A stretch of DNA of 64,000 bases from Castanea sativa (Eukaryota; Streptophyta; Magnoliopsida; Fagales; Fagaceae): assembly GCF_040712315.1 (NCBI RefSeq), contig NC_134013.1, positions 11,319,001-11,383,000 on the forward strand. Direction: 5' to 3'. Each line of letters begins with the position of its first letter. Position 1 is the first letter of the stretch. Shown piece after piece: positions 1-12,289 of this stretch. The position numbers were made by a program, and so were the translations under genes. The notes under the pieces are model-generated. The model did not search any database, was not told where the DNA came from, and saw only the letters and a program-made list of their open reading frames with translations.

Positions 1-681
1 CTAACTAGTCAAATTAAAACTTGTGTTCAGACTGTTCAGTGCATTTGCATATTTTTCTGAAGAAAATGCATAGAGCAATTTGCATATTAAAAACAAGATA
101 AATGTATCTTTCTCTACGTACATAGCGTGCCCAATGCGCAACAACAACATTGAAAGAAAGCTAGAGCCCACTGATAACGTTGTCAAAGAAAAGATTTGAC
201 TGAGAAAAACTAAAAGCACAAGCTAAGACCACCTTGACTTTCAGTAAATTATTACAATGTTATCAAGCTAATGACCCTGTCAAGGAATATATTTGACCAA
301 CAAAAACTACATGAAGACACAATCTGAGTTGGATTTTTTTTTTTCTTTCTTTCTTTTTTTTTTTGGTTAAGAATCTTATTGGATATTTAGTACAATGAAT
401 TAGTAAATAAAATATAGCAACGACATTTTAGGCAAAGCATGCTTATTGAGAAAGACGCTACCCACAGGTACAGCTCAGAACTCAGCAGTCATGATGGTAC
501 TTCTTTTTTTTCTTTTTTCTTTTTTCTTTTTTTAAGGAATATAGTAAAATAGAAAAGGCTTTAGTCAACAATATTCATTTTGAGGACAACATCACCGGCG
601 TTGATTAAGTGAAAATATAATAATTGTAGGCTGTTTTGCTTTACACTAAAAAGAAATTAATTTTGTCTTTTTTTTTTTTTA

Positions 682-833
682 ATAGAGTTTCAACTTATAA
701 CGTATGCTTCTGATGATAATTATTTATCATCAGACCAAGATACCAATCAGTTTTTGATGTAGGCGAAGATTGAACCCTAGATCTCTTATTCAACCATAAA
801 AAATTTTACCAGTTGAGCTAGCTAAAACCCACT
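682..833 (-). repeat. tRNA-derived SINE, near full length
   Basis: Read on the minus strand it has a pol III box A (TAGCTCAACTGG, 809-820) and a box B-like GGTTCAATC element (about 768-778). A body with the ATTGGTATCTTGGTC core follows, then an ATCATC-rich tail that ends in AAACTCTATT and a run of A (the poly-T at 669-681 on the plus strand). The same body recurs at 2030-2140, 2510-2660, 3455-3600, 9478-9606, 24512-24640 and 30608-30745, so it is a dispersed family. The tRNA origin is inferred from the promoter boxes. Confidence 0.7.
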
Positions 834-1739
834 TAATTTCGTCTTAATCTAAAAATAAAGAGTATTAAATGACCCATCCTTTGGTGGTGGGGTGAGTAGT
901 TCATATTTTCGAAGAAGCTTACACTTGTTCACAAATTATAAGCATTTCTTGTGCTTTGAAACTACTTAACTTTAGTTGAACAAAAATAATGTTAAATCTT
1001 GTGAACTTGTAGGGCTTGGCGAAAACCTTTAGCTTGGCCAAGAGAGATGCGTATTGATTTGGAGCACTTGTGTAAATTGTCGTGCTAACAATTGATTAAT
1101 TTGATTAACAACCTTAAGAAAAAAAAAATTGATTTGATGGAAGTTGAGTTGGTGAAATTGTAAATTCTATGTCACTATCAGTGTTGATTAAGTGAAGTAC
1201 AATAATTGAGGGATATTTCACTTACATAAAAAAAAAAATTTAATTTAATATCATAATCTGATAATAAAAAATACTAATTATGGGGCTGATATAAAAAGTT
1301 TCAAATTATATTGTATTTATAAAATCAAACCAAACAAAGATGAAATATGATGATGACACAAATTTATGAAATTGATATTAATATAAGCATCTAACAAGGA
1401 GAGACAAGTACTAATTTGGAAGGATCCGGTTAATGTATACCTTAAAGGCATACATTAACCATCCATAATAAGAAACTTTTATGAGAAATTAAAAAAACTG
1501 TCAAATCGATTAGTTACTTTTGCATTTTTTTCATAAAAAAATTCTTAAAATAGTTTACTAATATAAACCCTTAAGACATACGTCATTAAAACTTAATTTG
1601 GAATACTCTTATATAAATCGGTCGTGCTACAATCCAATTGAATAACCACCCAAATAGAATAAAATTTCATAAAGAATTTTTTTTTTTTTTTTTTTGAGAC
1701 AAAAACTAAAAAGGGAACCAACAAAAAGAATCAATTTAA

Positions 1740-1965
1740 GGCTCAATTAGTCCAAAATAGACCGAATGTACCAAATGGATCAAGTGGACCAAAATGGACC
1801 GATTTAGACCAAATGGACCTAAGTGGACTAAAACAAACTGAATTGGACCAAATAGACCTAAATGCTGCACTGATGTGGACCAATAAGAGAGTAGCAACAA
1901 TAAATACTATATTTTAGACCAAGTAGACTAAATTGGACCAGATTAGCCAAATGGGCCTGAAATGC
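1740..1965. repeat. Irregular GGACC/AAATGGACC minisatellite-like repeat
   Basis: The motif TGGACCAAATGGACC and its variants recur every 10-20 bases with heavy decay. A related but shorter stretch is at 3000-3065, and again at 9020-9075 in the second duplicate copy. It may be the body of an unclassified transposon rather than a true satellite. Confidence 0.45.
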
Positions 1966-2029
1966 TACACTAATGTGGCTCAAAAAGAGTGTAGCAACAA
2001 TAAATGATACATTTCAACTTCTTTTTTTT

Positions 2030-2140
2030 AGAGAGTTTCAACTTATGACATACGCTCCTAATGATAGTTTTTTATTATCAAACCAAGACACCAATTGGTT
2101 TTTGGTGTAGGCAGGAATTGAATCCCAGATTTTTTAGATA
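2030..2140 (-). repeat. SINE, truncated copy
   Basis: It has the same tail, core and box B region as the copy at 682-833 (ATTGGTGTCTTGG core read on the minus strand). The box A half is missing beyond about 2140, so the 5' promoter end is lost. It lies next to the GGACC-rich repeat. Confidence 0.55.
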
Positions 2141-2149
2141 TTATATAGA

Positions 2150-2690
2150 TGTGTTTCTTTTTCATTGAAACCTTACTTTGTTATTTTTTCCTACATTGTT
2201 TTCCTTTTATAAGATTTGCACCTTAAAAACAAATTGATAAATAGGAAATATATCTATTTTGTTTAATGAATTTCAACTTATAAAGAAGATAGTAATTCAT
2301 TGACTATAATATAAAAATCAATCCAAAGAAAAAGAGAGAGAAAAAAGCAGATTACAAATCATAAGGGTAAGATAATTATAAAGTATTTTAGATTGTTTTT
2401 GGCAGAACGGGGAATTGCCATCCTTGACCCTTTTGCTCTAACCTTGATTATAAATATAAGATTGTAGATTGGATGGGAGGTGAGGTCTTAGATTTTGATG
2501 GGAACTATATAATTTTACCTTACAACATTTGCTCCATGATAATTGCTCTTTATCTTTAAGTCAAGACATCAATTTTTTTTGGATGTAGGTGGGGGTTTGA
2601 ACCTCAATCTCTTATTTGACGACAAAATTTTTTACTAGTTGAGCTAACTGAAACCAACAAGATCTTAGATTTAAGACCCGCCACACCATA
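2150..2690. repeat. Partial third copy of the duplicated region
   Basis: From the phrase at about 2205 (TTTTCCTTTTATAAGATTTG) through the SINE at 2510-2660 to ACACCATA at 2683-2690, this matches 3145-3640 and 9160-9620 with moderate divergence. The match stops at the point where the 6-kb unit begins (2691). Confidence 0.6.
2510..2660 (-). repeat. SINE within the partial duplicate
   Basis: Minus-strand SINE with box A TAGCTCAACTAG (about 2638-2649) and box B GAGGTTCAAACC (about 2595-2606). It sits at the same relative place as the copies at 3455-3600 and 9478-9606, so it was copied with the segment and did not insert independently. Confidence 0.6.
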
Positions 2691-3454
2691 AATATGCTGC
2701 AATGGTTTGAGTGTGGCCTCCACCAATATATTCACTTCCAATTGTAGCTTTTTTTTTTTCCTTGCTAAATATAAGTATAATTCTCATTTAATTGAAACTT
2801 GAATTTTAAGGTAATTTTTTGAATATTTATCAATTTTATTGCATTTTAAGAGCCCATATCTCTAACTTCTAAGGCCTATTTTGTTTTTTGTTTTTCAGCC
2901 CAAAATTAAAAAATTTGGCCAAAATAGAAAACTCATACTTTTCAACTCTAAAATTAAGAAAAACAAATAATTTCTTAGCTCAAACTGAAAAATGATTTTA
3001 AGGCTCATTTAGTCTAAAATAGATTGAAGTGGGCCGAAATGGAATGAATGGACCGAAATGCTATGTTGATATAGCCCAATTAGCTTTTAAATATTACAAT
3101 GTCTTTCTCTTTAATTAAACCCTTATTTTCTTGTTTTTTTCCTACATTGTTTTCCTTTTATAAGTTTTGCACCTTAAAAAAATGATAAATAGGAAATATT
3201 TCTACTTTTTATAATGAATTTCAACTTATAAAGAAGACAGTAATTCACCAACTATATTATAAAAAGCAACCCAAAGAAAAAGAGAGAGAGAAAAAATAAT
3301 AATATTATAGTCGTAAGGGTAAGATAAAATTATAAGTGGTTTGGATTGTTTTCGGTGGGACGAGAAATTGCCCTCTTTGACCCTCTTGATTATAAATATA
3401 AGATTGTAGATTGGATGGTAGGTGAGGTCTTAGATTTTGAAAAAAACAATATAA

Positions 3455-3600
3455 TTTTAACTTATGACATTCGTTTCATGATAATTACTTTTATCTTCAA
3501 CTCAAGACACTAATTGGTTTTTTATGTAGATGGGGTTTAAACTCCAATCTCTTATTTAACGATAAAAAACTTCACTAATTAAACTAACTTCAACCAACAA
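3455..3600 (-). repeat. SINE in duplicate copy A
   Basis: Degenerate member of the same SINE family, with the core ATTGGTTTTTTATGTAGA read on the plus strand and a decayed box A near 3575-3590. Its counterpart in copy B is at 9478-9606. Confidence 0.5.
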
Positions 3601-3751
3601 GTTCTTAGATTTAAGACCCACCACACCATATGCATGTACAACTTGCCATTCAAAAAATTATTGGCAAGATTAAATGCATTTAAAAAAATAATAATAATTG
3701 GTAACATAGTTAAGTCATACTAAGCACCTTCTCAACAAAAAAAAAAGGACC

Positions 3752-3776
3752 GGGGGGGGGGGGGGGGGGGGGGGGG
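3752..3776 (+). repeat. Uninterrupted run of 25 G
   Basis: A homopolymer of 25 G followed by AGAGGGG. At the same place in copy B (about 9725-9748) the run is only about 8 G, then ATGGGGAGAGGGGG. The tract therefore expanded in copy A or was lengthened by sequencing or assembly. G runs of this length can form quadruplexes. Confidence 0.85.
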
Positions 3777-4336
3777 AGAGGGGCTTCGTACTAAACACGC
3801 TCATATTAATTTTTCATTTTATTAAGTTATGATGACATGACAGCCATTAAAAAAAAAGAAGAGAGGTTATGAAGACAGATGACCTTTATCTGTGTTTTCC
3901 GAAAATGTTAATTGTAGCTCTATTAAATTTATTGCCACCTGATTCTTGATGTGATCAAATGGTTTTGTTTGGCACGTGTGAGATAGAATCATAGAGCTTT
4001 TGTTTGACACGCGTGAGACTGTGACAGAATTTTAATTTTTAAGGATTACAAATGGAATAAAGATGGATACCACATTAAATTTTCTTCCATTTTCATATCT
4101 ATATAATGAATTGCACCTAACGCGTACTCTTGCGTTTCCAAAATTGCAATAAGCGCTTTTACTAGTGTCATTGTGTGTGTGTTTTTTAACAAAAAATTAA
4201 TACCTCAAATCTTTGTGCCAGGCCTTTGGCATAAATACCACATACTAATGGTGATTCTTCTCATCCCATATTTTCTCACAATGCTTCTTGTAATTGTACA
4301 GGCAGGCATAGCAACCCCGGTCTTCCCAGACCCACC

Positions 4337-4470
4337 ATGGAGAATAAGGTCCTTGAAGACCAATTCTTCAAAGCAGAATTCAACAACGATGTCCAAAAAT
4401 ATTGGATCAGTGATTTACCAAAATATATTCTTGCTTCTAGAAAAATTAAATCTTCATTTGAATGGCAAGT
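4337..4470 (+). pseudogene. Short ORF of unrecognised family, copy A
   Basis: An ATG in a good plant context (CCCACCATGGAG) opens a frame beginning MENKVLEDQFFKAEF. It runs about 44 codons to EWQ before the sequence becomes a C/T-rich intron-like stretch. The same frame is kept in copy B with conservative replacements. Possible later exons are an open stretch containing GTKGNPHTWFLYQCGL (about 5275-5345) and one with QIEQTREHAKL (about 6355-6430), but I could not join them with confident splice sites. I do not recognise the family. An overlapping frame (4173-4538) is also open in both copies, so the coding frame is not proven. Confidence 0.3.
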
Positions 4471-6188
4471 CCACAACCTCCTCTCTCTTCTCTTTTTTCC
4501 TTCCTATGAATGCATTTTTCTTCTTTCATTTCTGGTAAAACTTTCTTGCAGTATTAACCAATGTATGAGAAATGTGAGATTAGAAAACTGCTCATTGTCT
4601 CTCTCTTTCTCTCTCAAATGGTAAATTTCTATATCTTAATATAGATATAAGAAGAAAAAAAAAACTTAAAATATAATGATATATAACACAGTTTCTCCGC
4701 CAATTCCTTTTATTCTGTCCTCTCGGGGATAATATTTGCATCTTTTCTTAGATGCAAAGAATGAATCAATTTAGGACGGAAAAACAAAATGTTCAGCTTT
4801 TTTTTTTTCTTAAAAATCGAAAAGATGAATTATTATACTCAACCAAACCATAGATGTATTATAATGATTGGAAGAACTTTTTTGCCTTCCAAGGACAAAA
4901 ACCAATTGAAGTTTAGATTTCCCACTTACCCTTTCCAATTACTTCATATTGGAATTCTAAAGAGATAGTTTTAATCCTCTCTTTTTTCTTAGCTTTTTGT
5001 AATTTCACGTGGTACCAGTCCAAAATTTCCACATCCTAACTATATTCTGAGACTAGCATAAGCTTGAGGATCTGTTTGGATTATATCCTCCAAGAATTTG
5101 TAGCACCTTTTTTTTTTAAATTTACTAAGGGGTCAAAATTACAAATTGAAATCTGGTTTTTATCCTAGTTCAAACAATCAATTAGCCATCATGTTATGTT
5201 GCTAACATGTTATGTTGCTAACTAACTGTTTGATGTTTAATAATTATTTTTCAGCACCCAGGCAAAAAATAGCAGGCACCAAAGGAAATCCACATACTTG
5301 GTTCCTCTACCAGTGTGGATTACGGAAATTATCCCCTGCTAGGGTTGGTATGTCCTAAAACTCTTAACCAAGTCCTCTTGCTTGTAATTTGCTATGTTAT
5401 TCCATTTCTTGCTTATCATGTCTTTGACAGACTACGTACAGGCTAGTATTTGTATTTTGAATTATCTTATAATTTTTTATAGTTTCCATATGTCTAACAT
5501 TCATAATTTGCATTGATCAACAGAAATTAAACTTTCCATTCCTTGCTACTCTTAAATCTTAATAGAGCTTTGTGTCTTGCTTTACTTGTCTTGTCTCGGT
5601 CCAGGACCTTCAGTTTGTTTGCAGAAAAGCCAAACAAGTCTGGTGAAAATTTGTTCAGACATTAGCCTTTTTTTTTTGGTGTGTGTGTATCGCCAAAAGC
5701 ATATAGCTATCTTTTTTGGTTATTTTTATTTTTTAAGGCTGCAATCAGTATAATATTATTATATAAAAAAAAATCAGTAGAATACTGCCATATAAATTGA
5801 AGTAAAAAAGAGGACTTAGAAAACCTAATCACATGAAATCCCCAAAGTACCTGAAGATCACAAAAAATAAACTAAAATAATACTCAATGAAAAGCATCCT
5901 CAATTTGCTTGGTTCTCTAAAGACACTCAACCTTCTTACCATAAACGTATGTATATTTCTTCAATTCAACGTTTATTATTAAATCATTTGCCACTGAATT
6001 ATGACATTATATATGCTAAGTGCTTAGAATTTGCCTCACATTTCTCTTGAAAGAATGCAGAATGCACGTTCTACATTGTCTGTGTGCTATAATCTATACA
6101 GTGTCTTCTTGATTTAGACCAATAAAATAATTTTGTTTCGAGTTGTTTATTTTCAGAATTGAAGATTATCTTACTTTTGCTCAAGAGT

Positions 6189-6352
6189 GTAGATGACGTT
6201 CATTAATGTTCTCTAAATTAAAGGGCTTGCCAAATCTTTGAAGGTGCAATAAGCCCGGAAATTCTGGAAGAATGTAGATGACATTCAATAATGTTCTTTA
6301 AATCTAAGGGCTTGCCAAATCTTTGAAGGCGCAATAAACCCGGAAATTCTAG
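6189..6352. repeat. 85-bp tandem repeat, two units (copy A)
   Basis: Unit 1 starts GTAGATGACGTTCATTAATG at 6189 and unit 2 starts GTAGATGACATTCAATAATG at 6274. Both run through GGGCTTGCCAAATCTTTGAA to CCCGGAAATTCT. Copy B has the same pair (12290 and 12374), so this repeat is older than the 6-kb duplication. Confidence 0.75.
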
Positions 6353-7289
6353 ATGGAAGGTCAAATTGAACAAACGAGAGAGCATGCCAAACTCACACGC
6401 CTAACTTCCATCAATCTTACAGCCATTAAACAGAAAAAGTTATTCTCACTTATATACCACAAAAGATCATGTATTTGTACCATTGTACCAAGTTTTTGTA
6501 TGTAAAAATCATGTTGAATGTAAGTAATCTATGATAAAAAGCATGTTACTAGAACTAATCAAAGTTGAATGCATTTGGTCTTACAATCTTGTGTTCGGTT
6601 CAGTCTTCTTCTTCGCAGAGTATGAAATATAATGAGATAAATGTTTTTTTAGCAGTATAGCAAGAGATAAATGTTGGGGCCAAAGTTTGTGAAATTAAAG
6701 ACGAAGTAAATGTTAGATCGATACTCAAACAACAAATGTGTGGAAAACACTTTCTTTTCCTTGCATTATTTCCATTTCAAACGGCCTCTAGGATACAGTG
6801 AAATCTACTTTGACAAAGTTCCACGTTGCTTAAAAGAGTGTGTTGTATATAGTTTATCTTGTCTCACCCTTCCTTAAAAGTTACCATAGCTTTTGAGTGG
6901 AGTTGTGACGTGCCTTTGTCTTAGAACCCATTTCCCTTTCTCTTGTGTGAGTGTGTTTGTTTCTCAAAGAAAAAAAAAAGTTCCACAATTATCAATTGCC
7001 AAAATCCTATTCGCAAAACTACAGTAATTCTTGCCCTAAAGCGAAAAGCGGGTTTATTCTAATAGTGTGATAAATAAGCTACACTCTCATCGTACTTAGA
7101 AGTTTGAACAGTCTTCTGTTACTATTTCAGGGAAAATTATTAAGTACTTCTAGAGTACTATAAATGCGTATTTTTTCCTCTCACATGAATGGTGGGTCCC
7201 ATTAATGTGGAGGAGATAGTCATGAACTACTTCAAATATATTTTTAATAATACCAACGGAACTTAGAACATTAACCATCTTATTGGTGA

Positions 7290-7925
7290 GGTTGACAGGG
7301 CTGTTATTGGAGGCATAACTGGGTCAAAAAGCTTCATACGCTTTAATTAGTATCATTAAGGCTAGAAACGTTATTCATAGGGGCAACCATTGGAGAATTG
7401 GAAATAGAAAGTCAGTGAGAATATGACATGATAGGTGGCTACTAACACCATCTATGTACTAAGTTGTATTCCCAAGAAAAAATTTACAAGAAGATGTGAA
7501 GGTGTGGAAATTAATCAATGAGGTTCAAAGTGATGGTATGAGGACTTGATAGGTATGGTGCTTATGTGTCATGAAGCTGAATAAATAAAAAAGATTCGTC
7601 GTAGCAACTCACTCCTGAAGGACAAGCTTATTTGGATTAGTAATTAACAAACACTTATTCATGGTCAAAATTACATATAGGGTTGGTTTGAGCATGAAAT
7701 CTGCAAGCAATAGAGGATAAAGCTCAAATGGTGAAAGAATGTGATCCTTTTGAAGAAAACCATGGAAGATGAAGTCAAGAATTTTGTAGCTCAGTGACAG
7801 TGTCTGGTTTCTGATATGAGAGGAGAACAAGGGTTCATATTCCAACCCCACCCCCTGGTAAAAATTGAATATTAAAACAACTGTGGAAGATGAATGTGGC
7901 AAATAAAATCAAGATGTTTGCCTAG
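7290..7925 (+). pseudogene. LINE retrotransposon remnant (RT 3' part / zf-RVT), copy A
   Basis: Plus-strand translation gives GNHWRIGNRKSVRI, a stop, then HDRW (7383-7440). This is the plant LINE motif with its W codon changed to TGA. Next come decayed remains resembling LTPSMY..VVFPRKNLQED and then WKMNVANKIKMFA before a TAG (about 7885-7925). The latter resembles the zinc-binding reverse transcriptase tail, LW..W..N.P.KIK.F.WR. Stops and frameshifts are frequent, so it is dead. The copy B counterpart is at about 13216-13885. Confidence 0.6.
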
Positions 7926-9477
7926 TGAAGTCAGGTTTTATGAGAAAGTTAGAGAGGTGTCAGTAGTTTTTTATTTATTTTAGATGTCAGTAGTTTTTTT
8001 GATGGGATACAACAGAGGCTCACGCAAAAGGTGAACTTTGTGAATGTGTTTTGGGAGGTGGTTGATAACATACTGAATAGGAGCCGGAGCTGATGTCTAC
8101 CATTGCATAGAGAGTGTGGGACCAGTGAAACAAGATCCAGCAAGAGAAGAAAACTAATAATGCAACACAAAACTAAGCAAGTGCTACAAATATTTGACAG
8201 AATTCCAACAAGCCAAAACCATGGAAATAGGCCAAAGAAATAGTGGGATAAATCCCTCCATGGAAGCTTGCACAAGTAAAAATATAAGAATGGTTCATGA
8301 TTCCAAACTTAAATAAGTTGTGGCAATTTTTCAAACTTTGCATGTCAACAGATTATCATGGAAAGTGAATTCTTTCAACCATCCAAACACTGAAACAGAG
8401 AGAACCGACGAAGGCGTTAAAAGATTTCAGCGGGTGCAGGATAACCCGTATAGGCAAATATGGGGAACAAAGTGGCCAATACCTTGACCAGAAATGCCTC
8501 GATGACTTAGTGCTTCGATAGAGGTGTTTCTGGAGAAATATTTAATCCCAAAACTCCAAATTTCTCATGAATAAAACCATATCCTCTTTATAGAAACTGA
8601 TTACTTTCAGGTTTGAAGTGACGTACGCTCTTAGCCCTTTATAATGAGTGTAGAAGCAAGTGCCATAGCGACTTTGTTTAGCTACTGCCTCCACAAAATG
8701 CGTCAACGCAACATAATGTGCAGGAATACGCTGCAATGGTTTGAGTGCAGCCTCCACCAATATATTCACTTCCAATTGTAGCATTTTTTTTCCTTGCCAA
8801 ACATAAGTATAATTCTTATGTTATCGAAACTTGAATTTTAAGGTAATTTTTTTTTTATTGCATTTTAAGGGCCCATATTTCTAATTTCTAAGGCCTATTT
8901 TGTTTTTATTTTTTAGCCCAAAATTAAAAAATTTGGCCAAAATAGAATAAAACTCATACTTTTCAACTCTAAAATTAAGAAAAAAAAAAAATTTCTTAGC
9001 TCAAATGAAGAATGATTTTAAGGCTCAACTAGTCTAATGTAGATTAAAGTTAGTCGAAATAGACTGAATAGACCAAAATGCTATGTTGATATAGCCCAAT
9101 TAGCTTTTAAATATTATAACGTCTTTCTCTTTAATTAAACTGTTATTTTCTTTTCTTTTTTCCTACATTGTTTTCCTTTTATAAGTTTTGCACCTTTAAA
9201 AAAATTGATAAATAGAAAATATTTCTACTTTTTTATAATGAATTTCAACTTATAAAGAAGACAGTAATTCACCAACTATATTATAAAAAGCAACCCAAAG
9301 AAAAAGAGAGAGAAAAAAAATCATATTATAATTGTAAGGGTAAGATAAAATTATAAAGTGGTTTAGATTGTTTTTGGTGGGACAAAGAAATTGCCCTCTT
9401 TGACCTTCTTGATTATAAATATAAAATTGTAGATTGGATGGTAGGTGAGGTCTTAGATTTTGAAAGAAACAATATAA

Positions 9478-9606
9478 TTTTAACTTATGACATTCGTTTC
9501 ATGATAATTTTTTTTTAATCTTCAACTAAAAACACTAATTGGGTTTTATGTAGACGGGGTTTAAACTCCAATATCTTATTTGATGATAAAAAAATTTACT
9601 AATCAC
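9478..9606 (-). repeat. SINE in duplicate copy B
   Basis: Counterpart of the SINE at 3455-3600. The box A end is shortened relative to copy A, because the sequence passes from TTTACTAATCACC straight to the following unique segment. Confidence 0.45.
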
Positions 9607-10320
9607 CACACCAAATGCATATATAACTTGCCATTCAAAAAATTATAGGCAAGATTAAATGCATTTTAAAAAATATAAAAATTGGTAAAATAGTTAAGTC
9701 AAACTAATCACCTTCTCAAAAAAAGGGGGGGGATGGGGAGAGGGGGCTTCATACCAATCTCATATTAATTTTTCATTTTAGTAAGTTATGATACAGCCAT
9801 AAAAAAAGTTATGAAGACAGATGACCTTTATCTGTGTTTTTTGAAAATGTAAATTGTAGTTCTATTAAATTTATTGCCACCTGATTCTTGATGTGATCAA
9901 ATGGCTTTGTTTGGTATGTGTGAGATAGAATCATAGAGCTTTTGTTTGGCATGCGTGAGACTGAGATAGAATTTTAATTTTTAAGGATTACAAATGGAAT
10001 AAAGATGGAAACCACATTAAATTTTCTTCCATTTTCATGGCTATATAATGATTTGCACCTAATTTTCTCAGCAACAAAAAAAAGGAATTGCACCTAACTC
10101 GTACTCTTGCGTTTCCAAAATTGCAATAAGCGCTTTTACTTGTGTCTTCGTGCCTGTGTGTGTGTTTTTTTAACAAAAAATTAGTACCTCGAATCTTTGT
10201 GCCCGGCCTTCGGCATAAATACCCCATACTAATGGTGATTCTTCTCATCTCATATTTTCACACAATGCTTCTTGTAATTGTACAGATAGGCACAGCAACC
10301 CCTGTCTCCCCAAACCCACC

Positions 10321-10454
10321 ATGGAGAATAAGGTCCTTGAAGACCAATTCTTCAAAGCAAAATTCAACAACGATGTCCAACAATATTGGATCAATGATTT
10401 ACCAAAATATTTTCTTGCTTCTAGAACTATTAAATCCATATTGGAATGGCAAGT
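10321..10454 (+). pseudogene. Short ORF of unrecognised family, copy B
   Basis: Same frame as 4337-4470, starting MENKVLEDQFFKAKF and keeping the LPKY...LASR...EWQ pattern with several replacements. The downstream candidate exon homologous to GTKGNPHTWFLYQCGL has a stop here (CGG to TGA near 11429), so if this was a gene, copy B is the more damaged one. Function unknown. Confidence 0.3.
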
Positions 10455-12289
10455 CCATGACCCCCTCCCTCTCCCCTTTTTTGTTTTTTGTGTTTTCTTT
10501 GTTTTTGTTATTCAGTAATTAAAGTTTTATGAATGCATTTTTCTTCTTCATTTCTGGTAAAACCTTCTTGAAGTATTACCTAATGTAAGAGAAAAATGAG
10601 AGTAGAAACCCGCTCTTTGGTCTCTCTCTTTCTCTCTCAAATAGTAAATTTCTATATCTTAATATAGATATAAAAAAAAATAATAATAAAAAAAAAAAAC
10701 ACACACACACACACTTACAATATAATGATATATAACACATGGTTTCTCCGCCAATTCCTTTTAGTCTGTCCTCTCGGGGATAACACTTGCATTTTTTCTT
10801 ATGGATGCAAAGAATTAATCCATGAAGGATGAAAAAAACAAAATGTTTAGCTTTTCTTTTTTTTTTAAATCAAAAAGATGAATTATTATACTCAACCACA
10901 CAGTTGATGTATTTTTTTTTATTTGAGAAACACACACATATAGGGGAAGGGGGAACCGTTGATTTATTAGGATGATTGGAAGAACTTTTTTGCCTTCCAA
11001 GGCCAAAAACCAATTGAAGTTTAGATTTCCCACTTACCCTTTTCAAATACTTCATATAGGAATTCTATTGAGATAGTTTCAAACCTCTTTTTTCTCAGTT
11101 TTTGGTAATTTCAGTTGCATGGTACCAGTCCAAAATTTTCACATCCTAACTATATTCAGAGACTAGCGTAAGTTTGAGGATTTGTTTGGATTATATTCTC
11201 CAAGAATTTGTAGCACCTTATTTTTTTTTTACTAAGGGGTCAATATTAGAAATTGAGTTCTGGTTTTTATCCTAGTTCAAACAATCAATTAACCATGCAT
11301 CATGTTATGTTGCTAACATGATGCATTAACCAACTGTTTGACGTTTAATAATCATTTTTCAACACTCGGGCAAAAAAAAGCAGGCACCAAAGGAAGTCCA
11401 CATACTTGGTTCCTCCACCAGTGCGGATTATGAAAATTATCCCCTGCTAGGGTTGGTATGTCCTAAAACTCTTAACCAAGTCCTCCTCTTTCTAATTTGC
11501 TATGTTTTTCCATTTCTTGCTTATCATGTCTTTGACATAGACTACGTACAGGCTAGTATTTTTTTTTTGAAGTATTTTATAATTTTTATTGTTTTAACAA
11601 GTCAAACATTCATAATTTGCATTGATCAACAGAAAATAAATTTTCCATTCCTTGCTACTCTTAAATCTTAATAGAGCTTTGTGTCTTGCTTTACTTGTCT
11701 TGTCTCGGTCCAGAACCTTCATTTTGTTTGCAGAAAAGCCAAACAAGTCTGGTGAAAATTTGTTCAGACATTAGCATTTTTTTTTTCTTTTTTTTTTTGT
11801 GTGTATTGCAAAAATTATATAGCTATCTTTTTTGGTTATTTTTATTTTTTAAGGCTGCAATCAGTATAATATTATTATACAAAAAAATCAGAATAATACT
11901 GCCATATAAATTGAAGTAAAAAGAGGACTTAGAAAACTTAATCACATGAAGTCCCCAAAGTACCTGAAGATCACAAAAAATAAACTAAAATAATATTCAA
12001 TCAATCTGCTTGGTTCTCGAAAGACACTCAACCTTGTTACCATAAACGTATGTATATTTCTTCAATTCAGTGTTTATTATTAGATCATTTGCCTTCAAAT
12101 TATGACATTATACATGCTAAGTGCTTAGAATTTGCTTCACCTTTCTCTTGAAAGAATGCAGAATGCACGAGCTACATTGTCTGTGTGCTATAATCTATAT
12201 AGTGTCTTCTTGATTTAGACCAATATATTAATTTTGTTTTTATTTTTTTATTTTCAGAATTGAAGATTATCATACTTTTGCTCAAGAGT

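Larger units (their letters stand above)
1..2690. other. Intergenic, repeat-rich; no gene seen
   Basis: I find no convincing coding exon here. The open frames are short and have no recognisable domain. The stretch holds two SINE copies, an 11-bp perfect inverted repeat (1428-1438 with 1450-1460, an 11-nt loop between), a GGACC-rich irregular repeat (about 1740-1965) and a segment from about 2150 to 2690 that matches part of the downstream duplication. Several poly-T runs (for example near 340-365, 505-535 and 1680-1695) look like old retroposon tails. Confidence 0.6.
2691..8724. repeat. 6-kb tandem duplication, copy A
   Basis: The sequence from 2691 (AATATGCTGCAATGG) reappears from 8725 (AATACGCTGCAATGG) in the same order for about 5.9 kb. 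The offset is 6034 at the start, 5984 near the ATG at 4337, and 6033 near the end (8551 against 14584). Copy A has about 127 bases (8598-8724) with no counterpart at the end of copy B. Most compared stretches are similar, with many small indels. Contents in order: conserved AT-rich repeat, SINE, G tract, a short ORF of unknown family (4337), an 85-bp tandem repeat (6189) and LINE debris (7290). Confidence 0.9.

Noticed and set aside
4173..4538. 121-codon frame overlapping the MENKVLED frame
   Set aside because: It is open in both duplicates but begins in a (GT)n-like stretch with hydrophobic, low-complexity content. The ATG in the other frame has the better start context. I could not decide firmly.
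8542..8784. 80-codon minus-strand frame across the duplication junction
   Set aside because: It spans the junction of two duplicate copies, has no recognisable domain, and its counterpart is absent in copy B.
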